From assembly GCA_963851085.1 (NCBI GenBank), contig CAWKNX010000007.1, forward strand, positions 1 to 64,000: DNA of 64,000 nucleotides, written 5' to 3'. Position numbers and translations under genes: made by a program. Under the pieces are notes generated by a model. That model made no database searches and was not told where the DNA came from. It saw only the letters and a program-made list of their open reading frames with translations. Origin of the DNA: DATFVJ01 sp963851085. Lineage in GTDB: Bacteria > Actinomycetota > Actinomycetes > Streptosporangiales > Streptosporangiaceae. Positions 36,231-46,230 of the stretch are shown piece after piece (position 1 is the stretch's first letter; the number at the start of each line of letters is the position of its first letter).

Positions 36231-39200
36231 GTGAGCACGCCGCGCGCAGGCACGTTGGCGGGCACGCTTGCCCGGATGGGTTTCGCCGACCCCGCTCGGG
36301 CTGAACATCTGATCACGGAGGAGCTCCGGTTCGAGCCAGACGGCGCGGATGCCGACGTGCTCGCGGCGATCGCCGCCGCGGCCGATCCCGATCTCGCGCT
36401 TGGCGCCCTTGCCGCGCTCGTCCAGCGCAGCGGCGACGGCCCTGGGGAGGAGTTGCGTGCCGCGCTGCGGAATGAGCGGGGTCTTCGGGACCGGCTCACC
36501 GCGGTACTCGGAGCGAGCGCCGCGCTCGGCGATCAACTCCACCGGCACCCTGACGACTGGCGGGTGTTGCGCGGCCCGGACGGGCTGCGCCGCCCAGCCG
36601 CGGGGGAGGCGCGCGCCGCCCTGCTGACCGCCGTTGGGGCCGATCCCTACGACGCGGAGCCGGTTGCGGCTTCGCCTGGCCCATCCCAGGGGGTGAGGCC
36701 TTTCCAGGGAGCGGGTTCTTCTCACGGGGCCGGTCCTTCCCAGGCGGGTTCTTCCCAGCGGGAGGGCCCATCCCAGGGACTTGGCCCCGCCAAGCGGACG
36801 AGCGCTGCAGGAGGCGCCCCCTACGTCCCGGCCGTGCCCGGCGCGCGGAGTGTGCCCGTCGCGCCGGGCAGCGCTTCCGCAACCCCTGCTGGTCGCACCC
36901 ACGGATTCGATCCGGTCAGCGCGCTCCGCCTGGTGTACCGCCGACGGCTCATGCATCTGGCGGCACGCGATCTGACCGGCGCCGCGGCGTTCGAGGATGT
37001 CACGGCGGAACTCGCCGATCTCGCGGCGGCCGCGCTTGACGGCGCCCTAGCAATCGCGCGTAGCCAGCTTCGCGCTGGCGACCGCGCTGGCGAGCGGGCG
37101 AGCCGGCCTGGCAGCGACCACGCCCGCGGGTACCCCGATGGTCCCGTTCCCTTCCGCCTGGCCGTGATCGGCATGGGAAAGTGCGGCGCCCACGAGCTCA
37201 ACTACGTCAGCGACGTCGACGTCATTTTCGTCGCAGAACCCGTCCAGGGCCTGGCGGGGGCAGCGGAGGGCACAGCAGGTCCGGACGAGCGCGGAGCGCT
37301 CTCGGCAGCGACGAAGCTGGCCAGCGCGATGATGCGGGTCTGCTCGCAGAGCGCGCCGGAACCACCGCTCTGGCAGGTGGACGCGAACCTGCGCCCGGAG
37401 GGGCGCAGTGGCCAGCTGGTGCGGACCCTGGCGAGCCACCGTGCCTACTACGAGCGTTGGGCGAAGACATGGGAGTTCCAGGCGCTGCTGAAGGCCCGCC
37501 CAATCGCGGGCGACCTCGAACTCGGCGCCCGGTATGTCGAGACAATGGCACCCCTGGTGTGGCAGGCGTCGCAGCGCGAGAACTTTGTCGAGGATGTACA
37601 GGCGATGCGCCGCCGCGTCGAAGACGCGATACCGCGCGAACAGGCGGGACGTCAGCTGAAGCTCGGCCCTGGCGGGCTCCGTGACATCGAGTTCGCGGTG
37701 CAGTTGCTGCAACTGGTGCACGGCCGCGCCGACGAGAGGCTGCGCGACTCAGCCACCCTCCCGGCGCTCGCCGCGCTTTCCCGCGGCGGTTACGTGGGCC
37801 GCGAGGACGCGGCCGACCTGGCCGCCGCATACCAGTTCCTGCGGCAGGTGGAACACCTGCTCCAGCTGAAGCATCTGCGGCGCACGCACGTTGTCCCGGC
37901 CGAGAAAGACACCGCCGCGCGGCGCAGCCTCGGCCGGGCGCTGCGGGCATTCGAGCTACCTAACGGCGACGGCCAGGACACCAGGCCCGCGCAGCGTGGA
38001 CCCCGCGGCCGAGTTCACCGCGCAGTGGCGCAAGCACACCCTCGTGGCACGCCGTCTGCACGAGAAGCTGTTCTACCGCCCGCTGCTGCAAGCCGTGGCG
38101 CGGCTTCCAGGCGACGCCGTCACGGCTGACGCCGGACGCGGCCCGGGCGCGGCTCGAAGCGCTTGGCTACGAAGATCCGGCCGGTGCGCTGCGGCACATC
38201 GAGGCGCTTATCGCGGGCGTGTCAAGGCGCGCGGCGATCCAGCGCACGTTGCTTCCCGTCATGCTCGGCTGGTTCGCCGACGCGCCACAACCCGACGCCG
38301 GGTTGCTCGCTTTCCGCCAGGTCAGCGAGGCACTAGGGCGGACGCCCTGGTATCTGCGGCTGCTCAGGGACGAAGTCCAGGTCGCCGAGCGGATGGCATT
38401 CGTGCTCGCTTCGAGCAGGTATGCCACCGCGTTGTTGCTGCGAGCTCCTGAGACGGTGAAATTGCTCGCCGACGACGCCGAGCTTGGCCCGCGGCCGCGC
38501 GAGCGCGCTGACCGCTGAGGCGCTCGCCGCCGTCGGCCCGCCACGACAGTGCCGAGGAGGCGGTCGCGGCAGTCCGCGCGCTGCGCGCACGCGAGCTGCT
38601 GCGCACCGCCGTGGCGAGCCTGCTCGGCCGCATCGGGATCGAGGAGAAGCGGCGAGGCACTCACCACGATCACGGCCGTGACAGTGACGGGGCACTCGAG
38701 GCCGCGATCAAGAAGGTCGAGCTCGAGCTGCGCTCGCCGCTACCGACCCGGATGTCCGTGGTGGCGATGGGCCGGTTCGGCGGCCACGAGATGGGTTTCG
38801 CCAGCGATGCCGACGTCATATTCGTGCACGAACCACTGCCAGGTGCGGACGACGGCAGAGTCCACCCGCGCCGCGCACGCGGTGGCGGAGGAGTTGCGGC
38901 GGCTGCTGGCCATGCCCGCGCCCGACCCGCCGCTGAACATCGACCCGGACCTGCGCCCTGAGGGCCGTCAGGGGCCGCTCGTGCGTACTCTCGCCTCCTA
39001 CGCGGAGTACTACCGGCGCTGGTCGGCGCCATGGGAGAGCCAGGCGCTGCTGCGCGCCGAGCCCGTGGCGGGAGACCCGCAGCTCGGCGAGCGTTTTGTC
39101 GCGCTCGCGGACCGGCTGCGCTATCCAGACGGTGGGATCGACCACGCGCCGTTAGGGAGATTAGGCGGATAAAAGCGAGGATTGAAGCCGAACGGCTGCC

Positions 39201-39605
39201 GCGGGGTGCCGATCCGGTCGGCCACCTCAAGCTCGGGCGTGGTGGCCTGGCCGACGTCGAGTGGGTCGTGCAACTGCTCCAGTTGCGGCACGCGTACGCG
39301 ACGCCCGGACTGCGGACCACCCGCACGCTCGCCGCGCTAGACGCGGCGGCGGATGCAGGGCTGATCACGGGTGAGGACGCGGAGGTGCTCGCCACAGCAT
39401 GGCGGCTGGCGAGCCAGGATCAGGGACGCGGTCATGCTCGGTCCGCGGGCGGCCGGGTGACACGCTGCCCTCCGCGCCGCGCGAGCTTGCGGCGGTCGCC
39501 CGGGTGCTCGGCTACCGGCCGGGGGAGAGCGGCAAGCTGATCGACGATCAGCGGCGTGCGGCGCGGCGCGCGCGTGCGGTGATGGAGAGGATCTTCTATG
39601 ACTAG
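36231..39605 (+). CDS. glnE: bifunctional glutamine synthetase adenylyltransferase/adenylyl-removing enzyme (several frame breaks)
   Basis: GlnE attaches AMP to, and removes it from, the conserved Tyr of GlnA1. Both nucleotidyltransferase halves are present: first VIGMGKCGAHELNYVSDVDV with ANLRPEGRSGQLVRTLASH; second VAMGRFGGHEMGFASDADVI with DPDLRPEGRQGPLVRTLASY. Each is followed by its helical partner (LKLGPGGLRDIEFAVQLLQL; LKLGRGGLADVEWVVQLLQL). Start GTG 36231. Breaks occur near 37985, 38130, 38510, 38865, 39150 and 39420-39460. The gene ends GESGKLIDDQRRAARRARAV...MERIFYD. A Ser/Gly/Gln/Pro-rich insertion of about 75 residues (PGPSQGVRPFQGAGSSHGAG onward, from residue ~145) interrupts the N-terminal half. 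It lies between glnA2 and glnA1. Confidence 0.93.
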
Positions 39606-40560
39606 CCGTCGCCTTGCCTATGCGGCGGCCGTGTGCTGGGTGGCCCTGGCCGCCGGGTGCGGCGGTAACGCGCCCGCGGCCGGGGCAGGATCGGCAACGC
39701 CTGGCACGGCGCTGCCAGGCGCCGGGGCGTCGAACACTGCGGCGGCTGGCCCATCGGCGGCCAGTTCATCCGGGGCCAGCTTGTCCGGACGCGCCGTAGT
39801 GCCCGTATTCGCTCACATCGTGCTTGTCGTGATGGAAAACCATTCGTACGGCGACATTATCGGCAACCCCGCGGCGCCCTTCGTCAACAGCCTGGCGCGC
39901 CAGGGCGCGCTCTTCACCCGGTCGTTCGCGGTGAGCCACCCGAGCGAGCCGAACTACCTGGCGCTCTTCTCCGGCACTACCCACGGCATCAGCGACGACA
40001 GTTGCCCGCATACGTTCCAGGCGCCGAACCTGGCCGCGGATCTCGCCGCCGCGGGCAGGACCTTCGCCGGCTATGCGGAGGGCATCCCGGCCACGGGCTC
40101 GCCGGTCTGCGTCAGCGGCAACTACGCACGCAAGCACGTGCCCTGGGTGAATTTCCCGAACGTGCCCGTTTCCGCGAGCCAGCCGTTCTCGAGGTTTCCC
40201 GTATCGGCTCCCGCCCAGCTGCCGACGGTGTCCTGGGTGATCCCCAATCTGTGCCACGACATGCACGATTGCTCCGTCGCGACCGGGGATTCCTGGCTGG
40301 GGCGCAACCTGGGCGGTTATGCCCATTGGGCGATGACTCATCACAGCCTGCTCATCGTCACCTGGGACGAGGACGACGGCAGCGCGGCGAACCAGATTCC
40401 GACGATCTTCGTCGGCCAGGCCGTCAGGCCGGGCAGATACGGTCAGCGGATCACTCACTACAACGTGCTCGCGACGATCGAAGCCGCCTATCACCTGCGC
40501 CGTGATGGTCATGCGGCCACGGCCGCGCCGATCACCGGAATCTGGGCCGGTGCCCGATAG
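39598..40560 (+). CDS. secreted phosphoesterase-family lipoprotein
   Basis: The 320-residue protein begins RRLAYAAAVCWVALAAGCGG, a lipoprotein signal with the lipobox LAAGC, then an Ala/Ser/Gly linker. The catalytic domain matches PF04185 (acid phosphatase/phospholipase C-like): FAHIVLVVMENHSYGDIIGN with the key ENHSY motif, FAVSHPSEPNYLALFSGTTH, NLAADLAAAGRTFAGYAEG, VIPNLCHDMHDC and LLIVTWDEDDGS. Metal-ligand Glu, Asn, Asp and His residues are all present. Family members hydrolyse phosphate esters outside the cell. It overlaps the glnE stop by 8 bp, so it is probably co-translated with it; a functional link is not obvious. Confidence 0.88.
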   Translation: MTSRRLAYAAAVCWVALAAGCGGNAPAAGAGSATPGTALPGAGASNTAAAGPSAASSSGASLSGRAVVPVFAHIVLVVMENHSYGDIIGNPAAPFVNSLARQGALFTRSFAVSHPSEPNYLALFSGTTHGISDDSCPHTFQAPNLAADLAAAGRTFAGYAEGIPATGSPVCVSGNYARKHVPWVNFPNVPVSASQPFSRFPVSAPAQLPTVSWVIPNLCHDMHDCSVATGDSWLGRNLGGYAHWAMTHHSLLIVTWDEDDGSAANQIPTIFVGQAVRPGRYGQRITHYNVLATIEAAYHLRRDGHAATAAPITGIWAGAR

Positions 40561-40787
40561 GCGGTGCGTCAACGTCCGGGCGACCGTCAGCCTCACGCGC
40601 GCCTGGTCGTAGGTGCGCCTGGTTCGTAGGGTGCGCCGGACGTTGGTGTGCGTGGGGCCTGGCGTGCGCCGGACCTCGGCGTTCACCATGCCTTGGGTGC
40701 GGCCTGCCCGTGGTGTTCTGGCCGGGCACGCGACGGGCGGGCCCGGCCGCGTAGGCCGCGCCCGCCCGTCGCGTGCGTGACAGCTCG
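40561..40787. other. convergent intergenic region
   Basis: About 230 bp between the phosphoesterase and surface-protein stops. It contains 12-14 bp repeats (gcgccggac, gtaggtgcgcctggttcgtag) and the terminator at 40728-40774. Confidence 0.5.
40728..40774. terminator. bidirectional terminator hairpin
   Basis: ACGCGACGGGCGGGC pairs perfectly with GCCCGCCCGTCGCGT (15 bp) around a 17-base loop that itself folds (cggccgcg). It is placed between convergent genes. Confidence 0.8.
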
Positions 40788-42375
40788 TTACCGCTGTCTG
40801 CGGCCGCGCGTCCGAACCCCGATCAGGGCGAGGATGCCCAGCCCGACGAGTCCTGCGCCGACGAGGGTGGCCTGCAGCAGCGGCGCACCGGTTGTGGGCA
40901 GCGCTGGCGGTGCTGAACCCGGATGGCTAGGTCCGGCCTGGCCTGGAGCCCGGAGAGCCAGGGGTGTGCGGCGCCCGAGGTGCGGGTGGTGTCTGTAGTG
41001 CCCGCGGTGTCTGTGGCGCGGAGGGCGTGTGTGGCGCGGAGGGCGTGTGTGGCGCGGAGGGCGTGTGTGACGAGTGCGGCGCGCACGGGGCGCCCGAGGA
41101 GCCGGTCGAGTGTGCGGAGCCGGTGGAGTGCGACGAGCCCGTGGAGTGCGAGGTCGAGCCCGACGAGCCGGTGGAGTGTGAGCCGGTCGAGTGCGAGCCC
41201 GTGGAGTTCGACGAGCCGGTCGAGTGCGAGCCCGACGAGCCCGTGGAGTTCGACGAGCCGGTCGAGTGCGAGCCCGACGAGCCCGTGGAGTTCGACGAGC
41301 CGGTCGAGTGCGAGCCGGTGGAGTGCGAGCCGGTCGAGTGCGAGCCCGTGGAGTGACGAGCCGGTGGAGTGCGAGCCGTGGAGTGCGAGCCAGTGGAGTG
41401 CGACGAGCCCGTCGAGTGCGAGGAGCCCGTGGAGCGCGAGGTCGAGCCCGACGAGCCGGTGGAGTGCGACGAGCCGGTGGAGTGCGACGAGCCGGTGGAG
41501 TGCGACGAGCCGGTGGAGTGCGACGAGCCAGTGGAGTGCGAGGTCGAGCTCGACGAGCCGGTGGAGTGCGACGAGCCGGTCGAGCCAGAACCTGGAGCGC
41601 ATCGGGAACGTGACGTCTCCGGTGCTGTCCCAGCGGAGTGCGCTGGTTTCGCCTGAATCACGGTCGTGATCTTGGTTTCTGGGGTGCCGATGGAGTTCCC
41701 CGTCATCGGGCCATGGCACTTGACATGGGTGATCTGTGCCGTCACGGTGAGGCGCTGCGCAAGTGAGGGCAGGCTTGAACGCGACGCAGCAGCGGCGCGC
41801 ATCCCGGTGGCGCTGGCGGTCTGCGCGTCGGCCACGCGGGCACTGGTGGGCTGAACCCCGCCCCTGCTGACCCTCGCCCTGATCATCACCGATGCCCCGC
41901 TCGCCGGGCCGATCCTGGAGAATGTGCAGTGAGCTATCTGCCTGTTCATCGTGCACGCCGCGACCTTGGACCTCAATGTCATGCCGGCCATGCCTGGCGG
42001 GAAGGCCACGGATAGATGGATCGACCGTACGGCCGACCTGCCGAGGTTCGTGATCGTCGCGGTGTAACGCAGGGCCTGGCCGCGGGCAGCGCTGCCCGGG
42101 CCGCCCAGCCGGACCTGCAGGCCGCGCGAGCGCCGCGCGGTCTTGCGGTGTCCCGTGCCGCGCGCGGGCCGCGTGCCGCGTGCATGGCGCACACCGCCGG
42201 AGTGCTGTGGGCCGTGCAGGACCGGCCCGGTGGCTGACATGGGCGTTGCCGCCAGGGAGTGGGCAGGCAACGCCGCATGCGTGCGGAAGGCAACGGCCGG
42301 TGCCGCCGCCATCGCCAGTGCGGGTGCAAACATGACCGTGGCTGACACGGTCACCATGGTCAGGAGGCGGCGCAT
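40788..42375 (-). CDS. LPXTG-anchored surface protein with Ser/Thr/Gly/His repeats (one frame break)
   Basis: The protein has a signal peptide (LLTMVTVSATVMFAPALAMA), then a DUF11-like beta domain at residues ~95-180 (ALRYTATITNLGRSAVRSIH, FPPGMAGM). A long stalk of about 30 hexapeptides of the STGSSH/STGSSGSTS type follows at residues ~265-430, then Pro-rich HTPSAPHTP repeats. After a frame break between 40927 and 40990 the C-terminus reads LPTTGAPLLQATLVGAGLVG, LGILALIGV and RTRGRRQR. That is a sortase signal (LPTTG at 40887-40901), a membrane span and a positive tail. The protein should be covalently attached to peptidoglycan. Stalks like this project a binding domain from the wall; the ligand is unknown. 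Confidence 0.85.
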
Positions 42376-43059
42376 GTATCCCCCGAATCACTTCAGATCG
42401 TGGCTATTTAATTACGTTGAGTAACTAGCGTAGAGCCACACCGACTGCCCGCGCGGCATTTTCGACTTCGCGGTGCGTCGTGACCGCTGCCTGTCCCCGT
42501 CGCGCCGGCGGCCGGTTTGGTGCGTACCTCCCGTGACCTGTCAGTCTGTGCCCGGCCAGGGCCGGCCTCCTGGAGCCGCCCTGGCCGTGCTGGCCCGGGC
42601 GCCGCCACCCCATCGGCCGGGGCTGTGCTGGCCGAGGGCGGCCATCCCCGGCCGCCTGGACGCCCTGGGCTGCGCTCGCCAGGGACAGCGGCCCACGGAA
42701 CGCCCGCTGTCATCAAGCGTGTCCGGTGGATGAACCGCGCTCGGGTTGTGGATGAGCCGGTGGACAAGGACGGTGCCCGGGGGATAACGGCGGGTGTCCT
42801 GTGGATGTGGTGTGGATGGCGAAAGAATCTTCAGATCGGTGCCATCTGGGTCTTGTGCCGCAGAACAGCAGGCAGTAGAACTGCTCTACCGCTGGAAACG
42901 GGAACCGCCCGGGGGAGACCCCGGGGACGCGGGAAGGGCCGGGAAGCTGGCGCTTCAGGCGGGTGTCTGGCACCGGCGGCGGGTCCTACGGGCGCGCTGG
43001 CTGAGTGATCGGCTGGTGTGCTGGCCGAGTGATCGGCCGGTGGTGCGGTGGGACTGGGC

Positions 43060-43092
43060 GAGGCCCCTCCATCTCATACATGGAGGGGCCTC
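43060..43092. terminator. hairpin, possible terminator
   Basis: GAGGCCCCTCCAT pairs perfectly with ATGGAGGGGCCTC (13 bp, 7-base loop). There is no T tract. Confidence 0.6.
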
Positions 43093-43177
43093 GTCGCTTG
43101 CTGGGTATTCTGCCCGGGCCGCGGCCCGCCTGAACGCAGCGACACGCCGGCGATGCCAGCAACAAGCCCGCAAAATC

Positions 43178-43222
43178 GCCCTGGCCTGCGCCGCAGAGTG
43201 TCTCTGCGGCGCAGGCCAGGGC
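43178..43222. terminator. strong terminator hairpin of glnA1
   Basis: GCCCTGGCCTGCGCCGCAGA(G) pairs perfectly with its complement (21 bp) around a 3-base loop (tgt), 17 bp downstream of the glnA1 stop. Confidence 0.85.
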
Positions 43223-43238
43223 GAAGGCCTGATCAGAC

Positions 43239-44663
43239 TCAGACGTCGAAGTACAGCTCGAACTCGTGCGGATGCGGGCGCAGCCTGACCGGGTTGAGCT
43301 CGTTGGACCGCTTGTAGTCGATCCAGGTCTCGATCAGATCGGGGGTGAAGACCCCACCGTCGAGCAGGTAGTCATGGTCCGCCTCAAGGGTGTCCAGCAC
43401 TTGCTCGAGCGAGCCAGGCACCTGCTGCACAGCCGCCGCTTCGTCTGGCGGCAGCTCGTACAGGTCCTTGTCCACCGGCTCCGGCGGCTCCACCTTGTTC
43501 TTGATCCCGTCGATGCCCGCCATGAGCATCGCGGCGAACGCGATGTAGGGGTTGCAGGACGGGTCGGGAACACGGAACTCCGCGCGCTTGGCCTTGGGGT
43601 TGGCACCGGTGATCGGGATCCGCACGCAGGCGGAGCGGTTGCGCTGCGAATACACCAGGTTGATGGGCGCCTCGAAGCCGGGCACCAACCGGTGGTAGGA
43701 GTTCGTCGTCGGGTTGGTGAAAGCGAGCAGAGAGGGCGCGTGCTTCAGCAGGCCGCCGATGTAGTAACGCCCGATGTCGGAAAGCCCGGCGTACCCCACC
43801 TCGTCGTAGAACAGGGGAGTGCCGTCCTTCCAGATGCTCTGGTGGCAGTGCATGCCGGAGCCATTGTCGTCGAAGAGCGGCTTGGGCATGAACGTCACCG
43901 TCTTGCCGCGCTGGCGCGCCACGCTCTTCAGCACGTATTTGTACGTCATCAGCTTGTCGGCCATTTTGAGCAGGCTGTCGAACCGCATATCGATCTCGGC
44001 CTGACCGGCAGTACCGACCTCGTGGTGATGCATTTCCACCTCGATGCCGCAGTCGATGAGACCCCGGACCATCGCGGAGCGCAGGTCCGTGTAGTGGTCC
44101 ATCGGCGGCACCGGGAAGTATCCGCCCTTGTACCTCGGCTTGTAGGCGAGGTTGCCGCCTACCTCCTCACGGCCCGTGTTCCAGGCGCCTTCGATCGAGT
44201 CGAGGAAGTAGTAGCCGGCCGAGGCGACTCGTCTCGAACCGCGCGGAATCGAAAATGTAGAACTCGGCCTCTGGCCCGAAAAAGGCCGTGTCGCCGATTC
44301 CGGTGCCGCGCAGGTAGTCCTCGGCCTTACGGGCGATGTTGCGCGGATCGCGAGAGTAGGCCTCGCCAGTCAGCGGGTCGTGCACGAAGAAGGTGAGGTT
44401 CAGCGTCTTGTGCTCGCGGAACGGGTCGACGTACGCCGTCGTGACATCAGGCAGCAACAGCATGTCGGACTCGTGGATCTGCTGGAAGCCGCGGATCGAG
44501 GAACCGTCGAACATCAGGCCATCGTCGAACACCTTCCGGTCGAAGGACTCGGCCGGCACCGTGAAGTGCTGCATATTCCTGGCAGGTCGCAGAACCTGAC
44601 ATCGATGAACTGCACGTTCTCGGCCGCTATGTAGTCAAGTACCTCGTCGGCGCTTGTGAACAT
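43239..44663 (-). CDS. glnA: glutamine synthetase type I (two frame breaks)
   Basis: The main ammonium-assimilating enzyme makes glutamine from glutamate, ammonia and ATP. The gene starts at ATG 44663 behind GAGGGAGGG: MFTSADEVLDYIAAENVQFI, then DVRFCDLPG. A break near 44577 leads to MQHFTVPAESFDR and LMFDGSSIRGFQQIHESDM. A second near 44229 leads to VASAGYYFLDSIEG, EVEMHHHEVGTAGQAEIDM, FMPKPLFDDNGSGMHCHQS and NLVYSQRNRSACVRIPITG. The adenylylation motif VDKDLYELPPDEA is present, so GlnE control applies (GSI-beta). At ~474 residues the size is normal. A GlnR operator lies upstream and a strong terminator downstream, so the gene is monocistronic. Confidence 0.97.
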
Positions 44664-44740
44664 CCGCCCTCCCTCAAAAAACCCATGCTGATGTGAGCCC
44701 GTGGCCTGCGATGTAGCGCCTTGGACGCTAGGCGTTCACG

Positions 44741-44778
44741 GTTTCGATGCCGTGTCCCAAGTGTTTCACGTGTGTTAC
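44741..44778 (-). promoter_or_regulatory. double GlnR operator of glnA
   Basis: Read on the minus strand: GTAAC-n6-GAAAC-n6-GACAC-n6-GAAAC. Both half-pairs and all three 6-base spacings match the actinobacterial GlnR consensus; only the second a-site (GACAC for gTnAc) deviates. It lies 78 bp upstream of the glnA start, where GlnR regulates this gene in Streptomyces. Confidence 0.85.
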
Positions 44779-44951
44779 GGCACGAGTGACTCACGACATG
44801 CCGTAGGTGCGGATCTGTGCCCGCTGCGCTGGCCCGGGCGGGCCGGGCCCTGGGACCCTGGTCAGGCAGCACCGGTCGGCAGGCCGCGGAAGCGGACGAG
44901 CCGCAGTCTGGGCAGACCGCACCTGCGGCGGTCCCGGAGCGCTCGGATACC

Positions 44952-45398
44952 GTGGGGGACGTGTCGGAGCGACGTTGGGCCGGATCCCGGATAACAGGCG
45001 CAGGTCCGGCCGAAGCCGTGAGCAGCTACCCGGGTGAGCGGCTTGGGCTGCAAGAACGCGGCAGCGGTGCCGTCGCGGGATACGGAGCGCGGTTCGTGGC
45101 TCTGTTGATCGACTGGGCGCTGTGCACGATCATCGCGCTTGCCGCACTTCACTCACAGTGGTGGACCTACGCCATCTTCGCCGTCGAGGTGTACCTGCTG
45201 ACGGCGCTGACGGGGTTCACGGTTGGCAAGCGGCTGCTCAGGCTGCGCGTCGTACGGCTTGACGGCAAGCCGGTCGGCTTCGCCTGGGCATTCGTCCGCA
45301 CAGTCCTGCTGCTCGCCGTGATCCCGGCGTTCGTCGTCGACCGTGACATGCGCGGGCTGCACGATCGCGCCGCCAACACGGTCGTCGTCAGGATGTGA
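44952..45398 (+). CDS. RDD-family membrane protein
   Basis: About 148 residues from GTG 44952 (GTG 44961 is equally possible). The RDD domain begins VAGYGARFVALLIDWALCTI, with the Arg and Asp pair in helix 1. It continues with TYAIFAVEVYLLTALTGFTV, GKRLLRLRVVRLDGKPVGFA and LLLAVIPAFVVDRDMRGLHD, which carries the third conserved Asp. Three membrane segments are predicted. The gene sits between glnA and DUF4191/lipA, a position I recall in streptomycetes. The family is of uncertain role; some members are linked to ion transport. Confidence 0.85.
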   Translation: MGDVSERRWAGSRITGAGPAEAVSSYPGERLGLQERGSGAVAGYGARFVALLIDWALCTIIALAALHSQWWTYAIFAVEVYLLTALTGFTVGKRLLRLRVVRLDGKPVGFAWAFVRTVLLLAVIPAFVVDRDMRGLHDRAANTVVVRM

Positions 45399-45484
45399 GG
45401 TGCGGCACGCTGGTGCCGCCCGGATGACGCGGCCGTGAACCGGGCCGCCGAGCACGCCGTGCGCCGCGCCGTTGGGCAGCGGGA

Positions 45485-46204
45485 TCACCGGATCTTGGGC
45501 TTCGGCCCCTTCGGCAGCCTGGCTCCCTTGGGCAGCGGGCCGCGCGGCGCCTGCATCGCCGGCGGCAGTGCCTTGAGCCGGTGGTTCAGCGCGGATACCT
45601 CGCCGCCCTTCAGGTTGCGCGGCAGTTTCATCACGTGCTGCTGCAGCTTCCTGATCGGCAACTGGCCCTCGGCGTTGCCCACCTGGATGTCGTAGATCGG
45701 GACGTCGTAGGCCACCCGCGAGATGCGCTTCTTCTCCGCGGCGAGCAGGCTCGACAGCCCGCCGGGATTGCCCTCGCCGACAAGCACCACGCCGGCCCTG
45801 CCGACCACGCGGTGCACCACGTCCATATTCCTGTTGCCCGTCACCGCCGGGGTGACCGTCCAGTCGCCGCGAAGCGTCTGGAGCACAGCCGCGGCGGCGC
45901 CAGGCTGTCCTTCGATCTGCGCGAACTGGGCGGATTGCGCGAACCGCCCGAACAAGATCACGGCGGCGAGCAAGCCGAGCAGGACGCCGAGCGGAATGAG
46001 GAATGTGGTGAGCCCGGTCAGCAGGCCAGCGACGGTGAATACCGCGATGACGCCGACGGCGACAAGCGCGATGATCGGCAAGGCCCGTGGATTGGCCTCC
46101 CTGACGATCTTCGCGACCATCCGGATCTGCGCGATCCGGCCTGGCTTTTCGATGTCGCGTGCGGCGCTCTTACGTGTGCTGGCATCAGCGGGCTTCTTGG
46201 CCAT
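45485..46204 (-). CDS. DUF4191 membrane protein
   Basis: The 239-residue protein starts MAKKPADASTRKSAARDIEK, a basic tail, then two adjacent membrane helices (LPIIALVAVGVIAVFTVAGL and FLIPLGVLLGLLAAVILFG). A cytoplasmic domain follows: GQPGAAAAVLQTLRGDWTVT, RVVGRAGVVLVGEG and PIYDIQVGNAEGQLPIRKLQ. It ends in a Pro/Lys tail. This layout is the actinobacterial DUF4191 family, which is consistently found next to lipA. Function unknown. It lies 26 bp downstream of the lipA stop, so it is in the lipBA transcript. Confidence 0.9.
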   Translation of the reverse strand: MAKKPADASTRKSAARDIEKPGRIAQIRMVAKIVREANPRALPIIALVAVGVIAVFTVAGLLTGLTTFLIPLGVLLGLLAAVILFGRFAQSAQFAQIEGQPGAAAAVLQTLRGDWTVTPAVTGNRNMDVVHRVVGRAGVVLVGEGNPGGLSSLLAAEKKRISRVAYDVPIYDIQVGNAEGQLPIRKLQQHVMKLPRNLKGGEVSALNHRLKALPPAMQAPRGPLPKGARLPKGPKPKIR

Positions 46205-46230
46205 GGACGGCAGGATACGAGGATGCGGCG

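Larger units (their letters stand above)
42376..43238. other. 860-bp intergenic region with two strong hairpins, no gene supported
   Basis: I find no family match on either strand. It contains the surface-protein promoter at its left end, a GC hairpin near 42905-42925 (cccggggg/ccccggg) and the hairpins at 43060-43092 and 43178-43222. Confidence 0.55.

Noticed and set aside
40964..41656. Plus-strand EPVEC/DEPVEC repeat proteins
   Set aside because: Antisense to the STGSSH stalk of the LPXTG gene, which has a signal peptide and sortase signal; the plus frames have neither.
42408..42767. Possible gene between the surface protein and glnA
   Set aside because: No domain, poor codon pattern and no ribosome binding site on either strand.
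44660..44663. Treating glnA as a pseudogene because of its two frame breaks
   Set aside because: All catalytic and adenylylation motifs are intact on both sides, the promoter and terminator are well formed, and the same kind of break occurs in many conserved genes.
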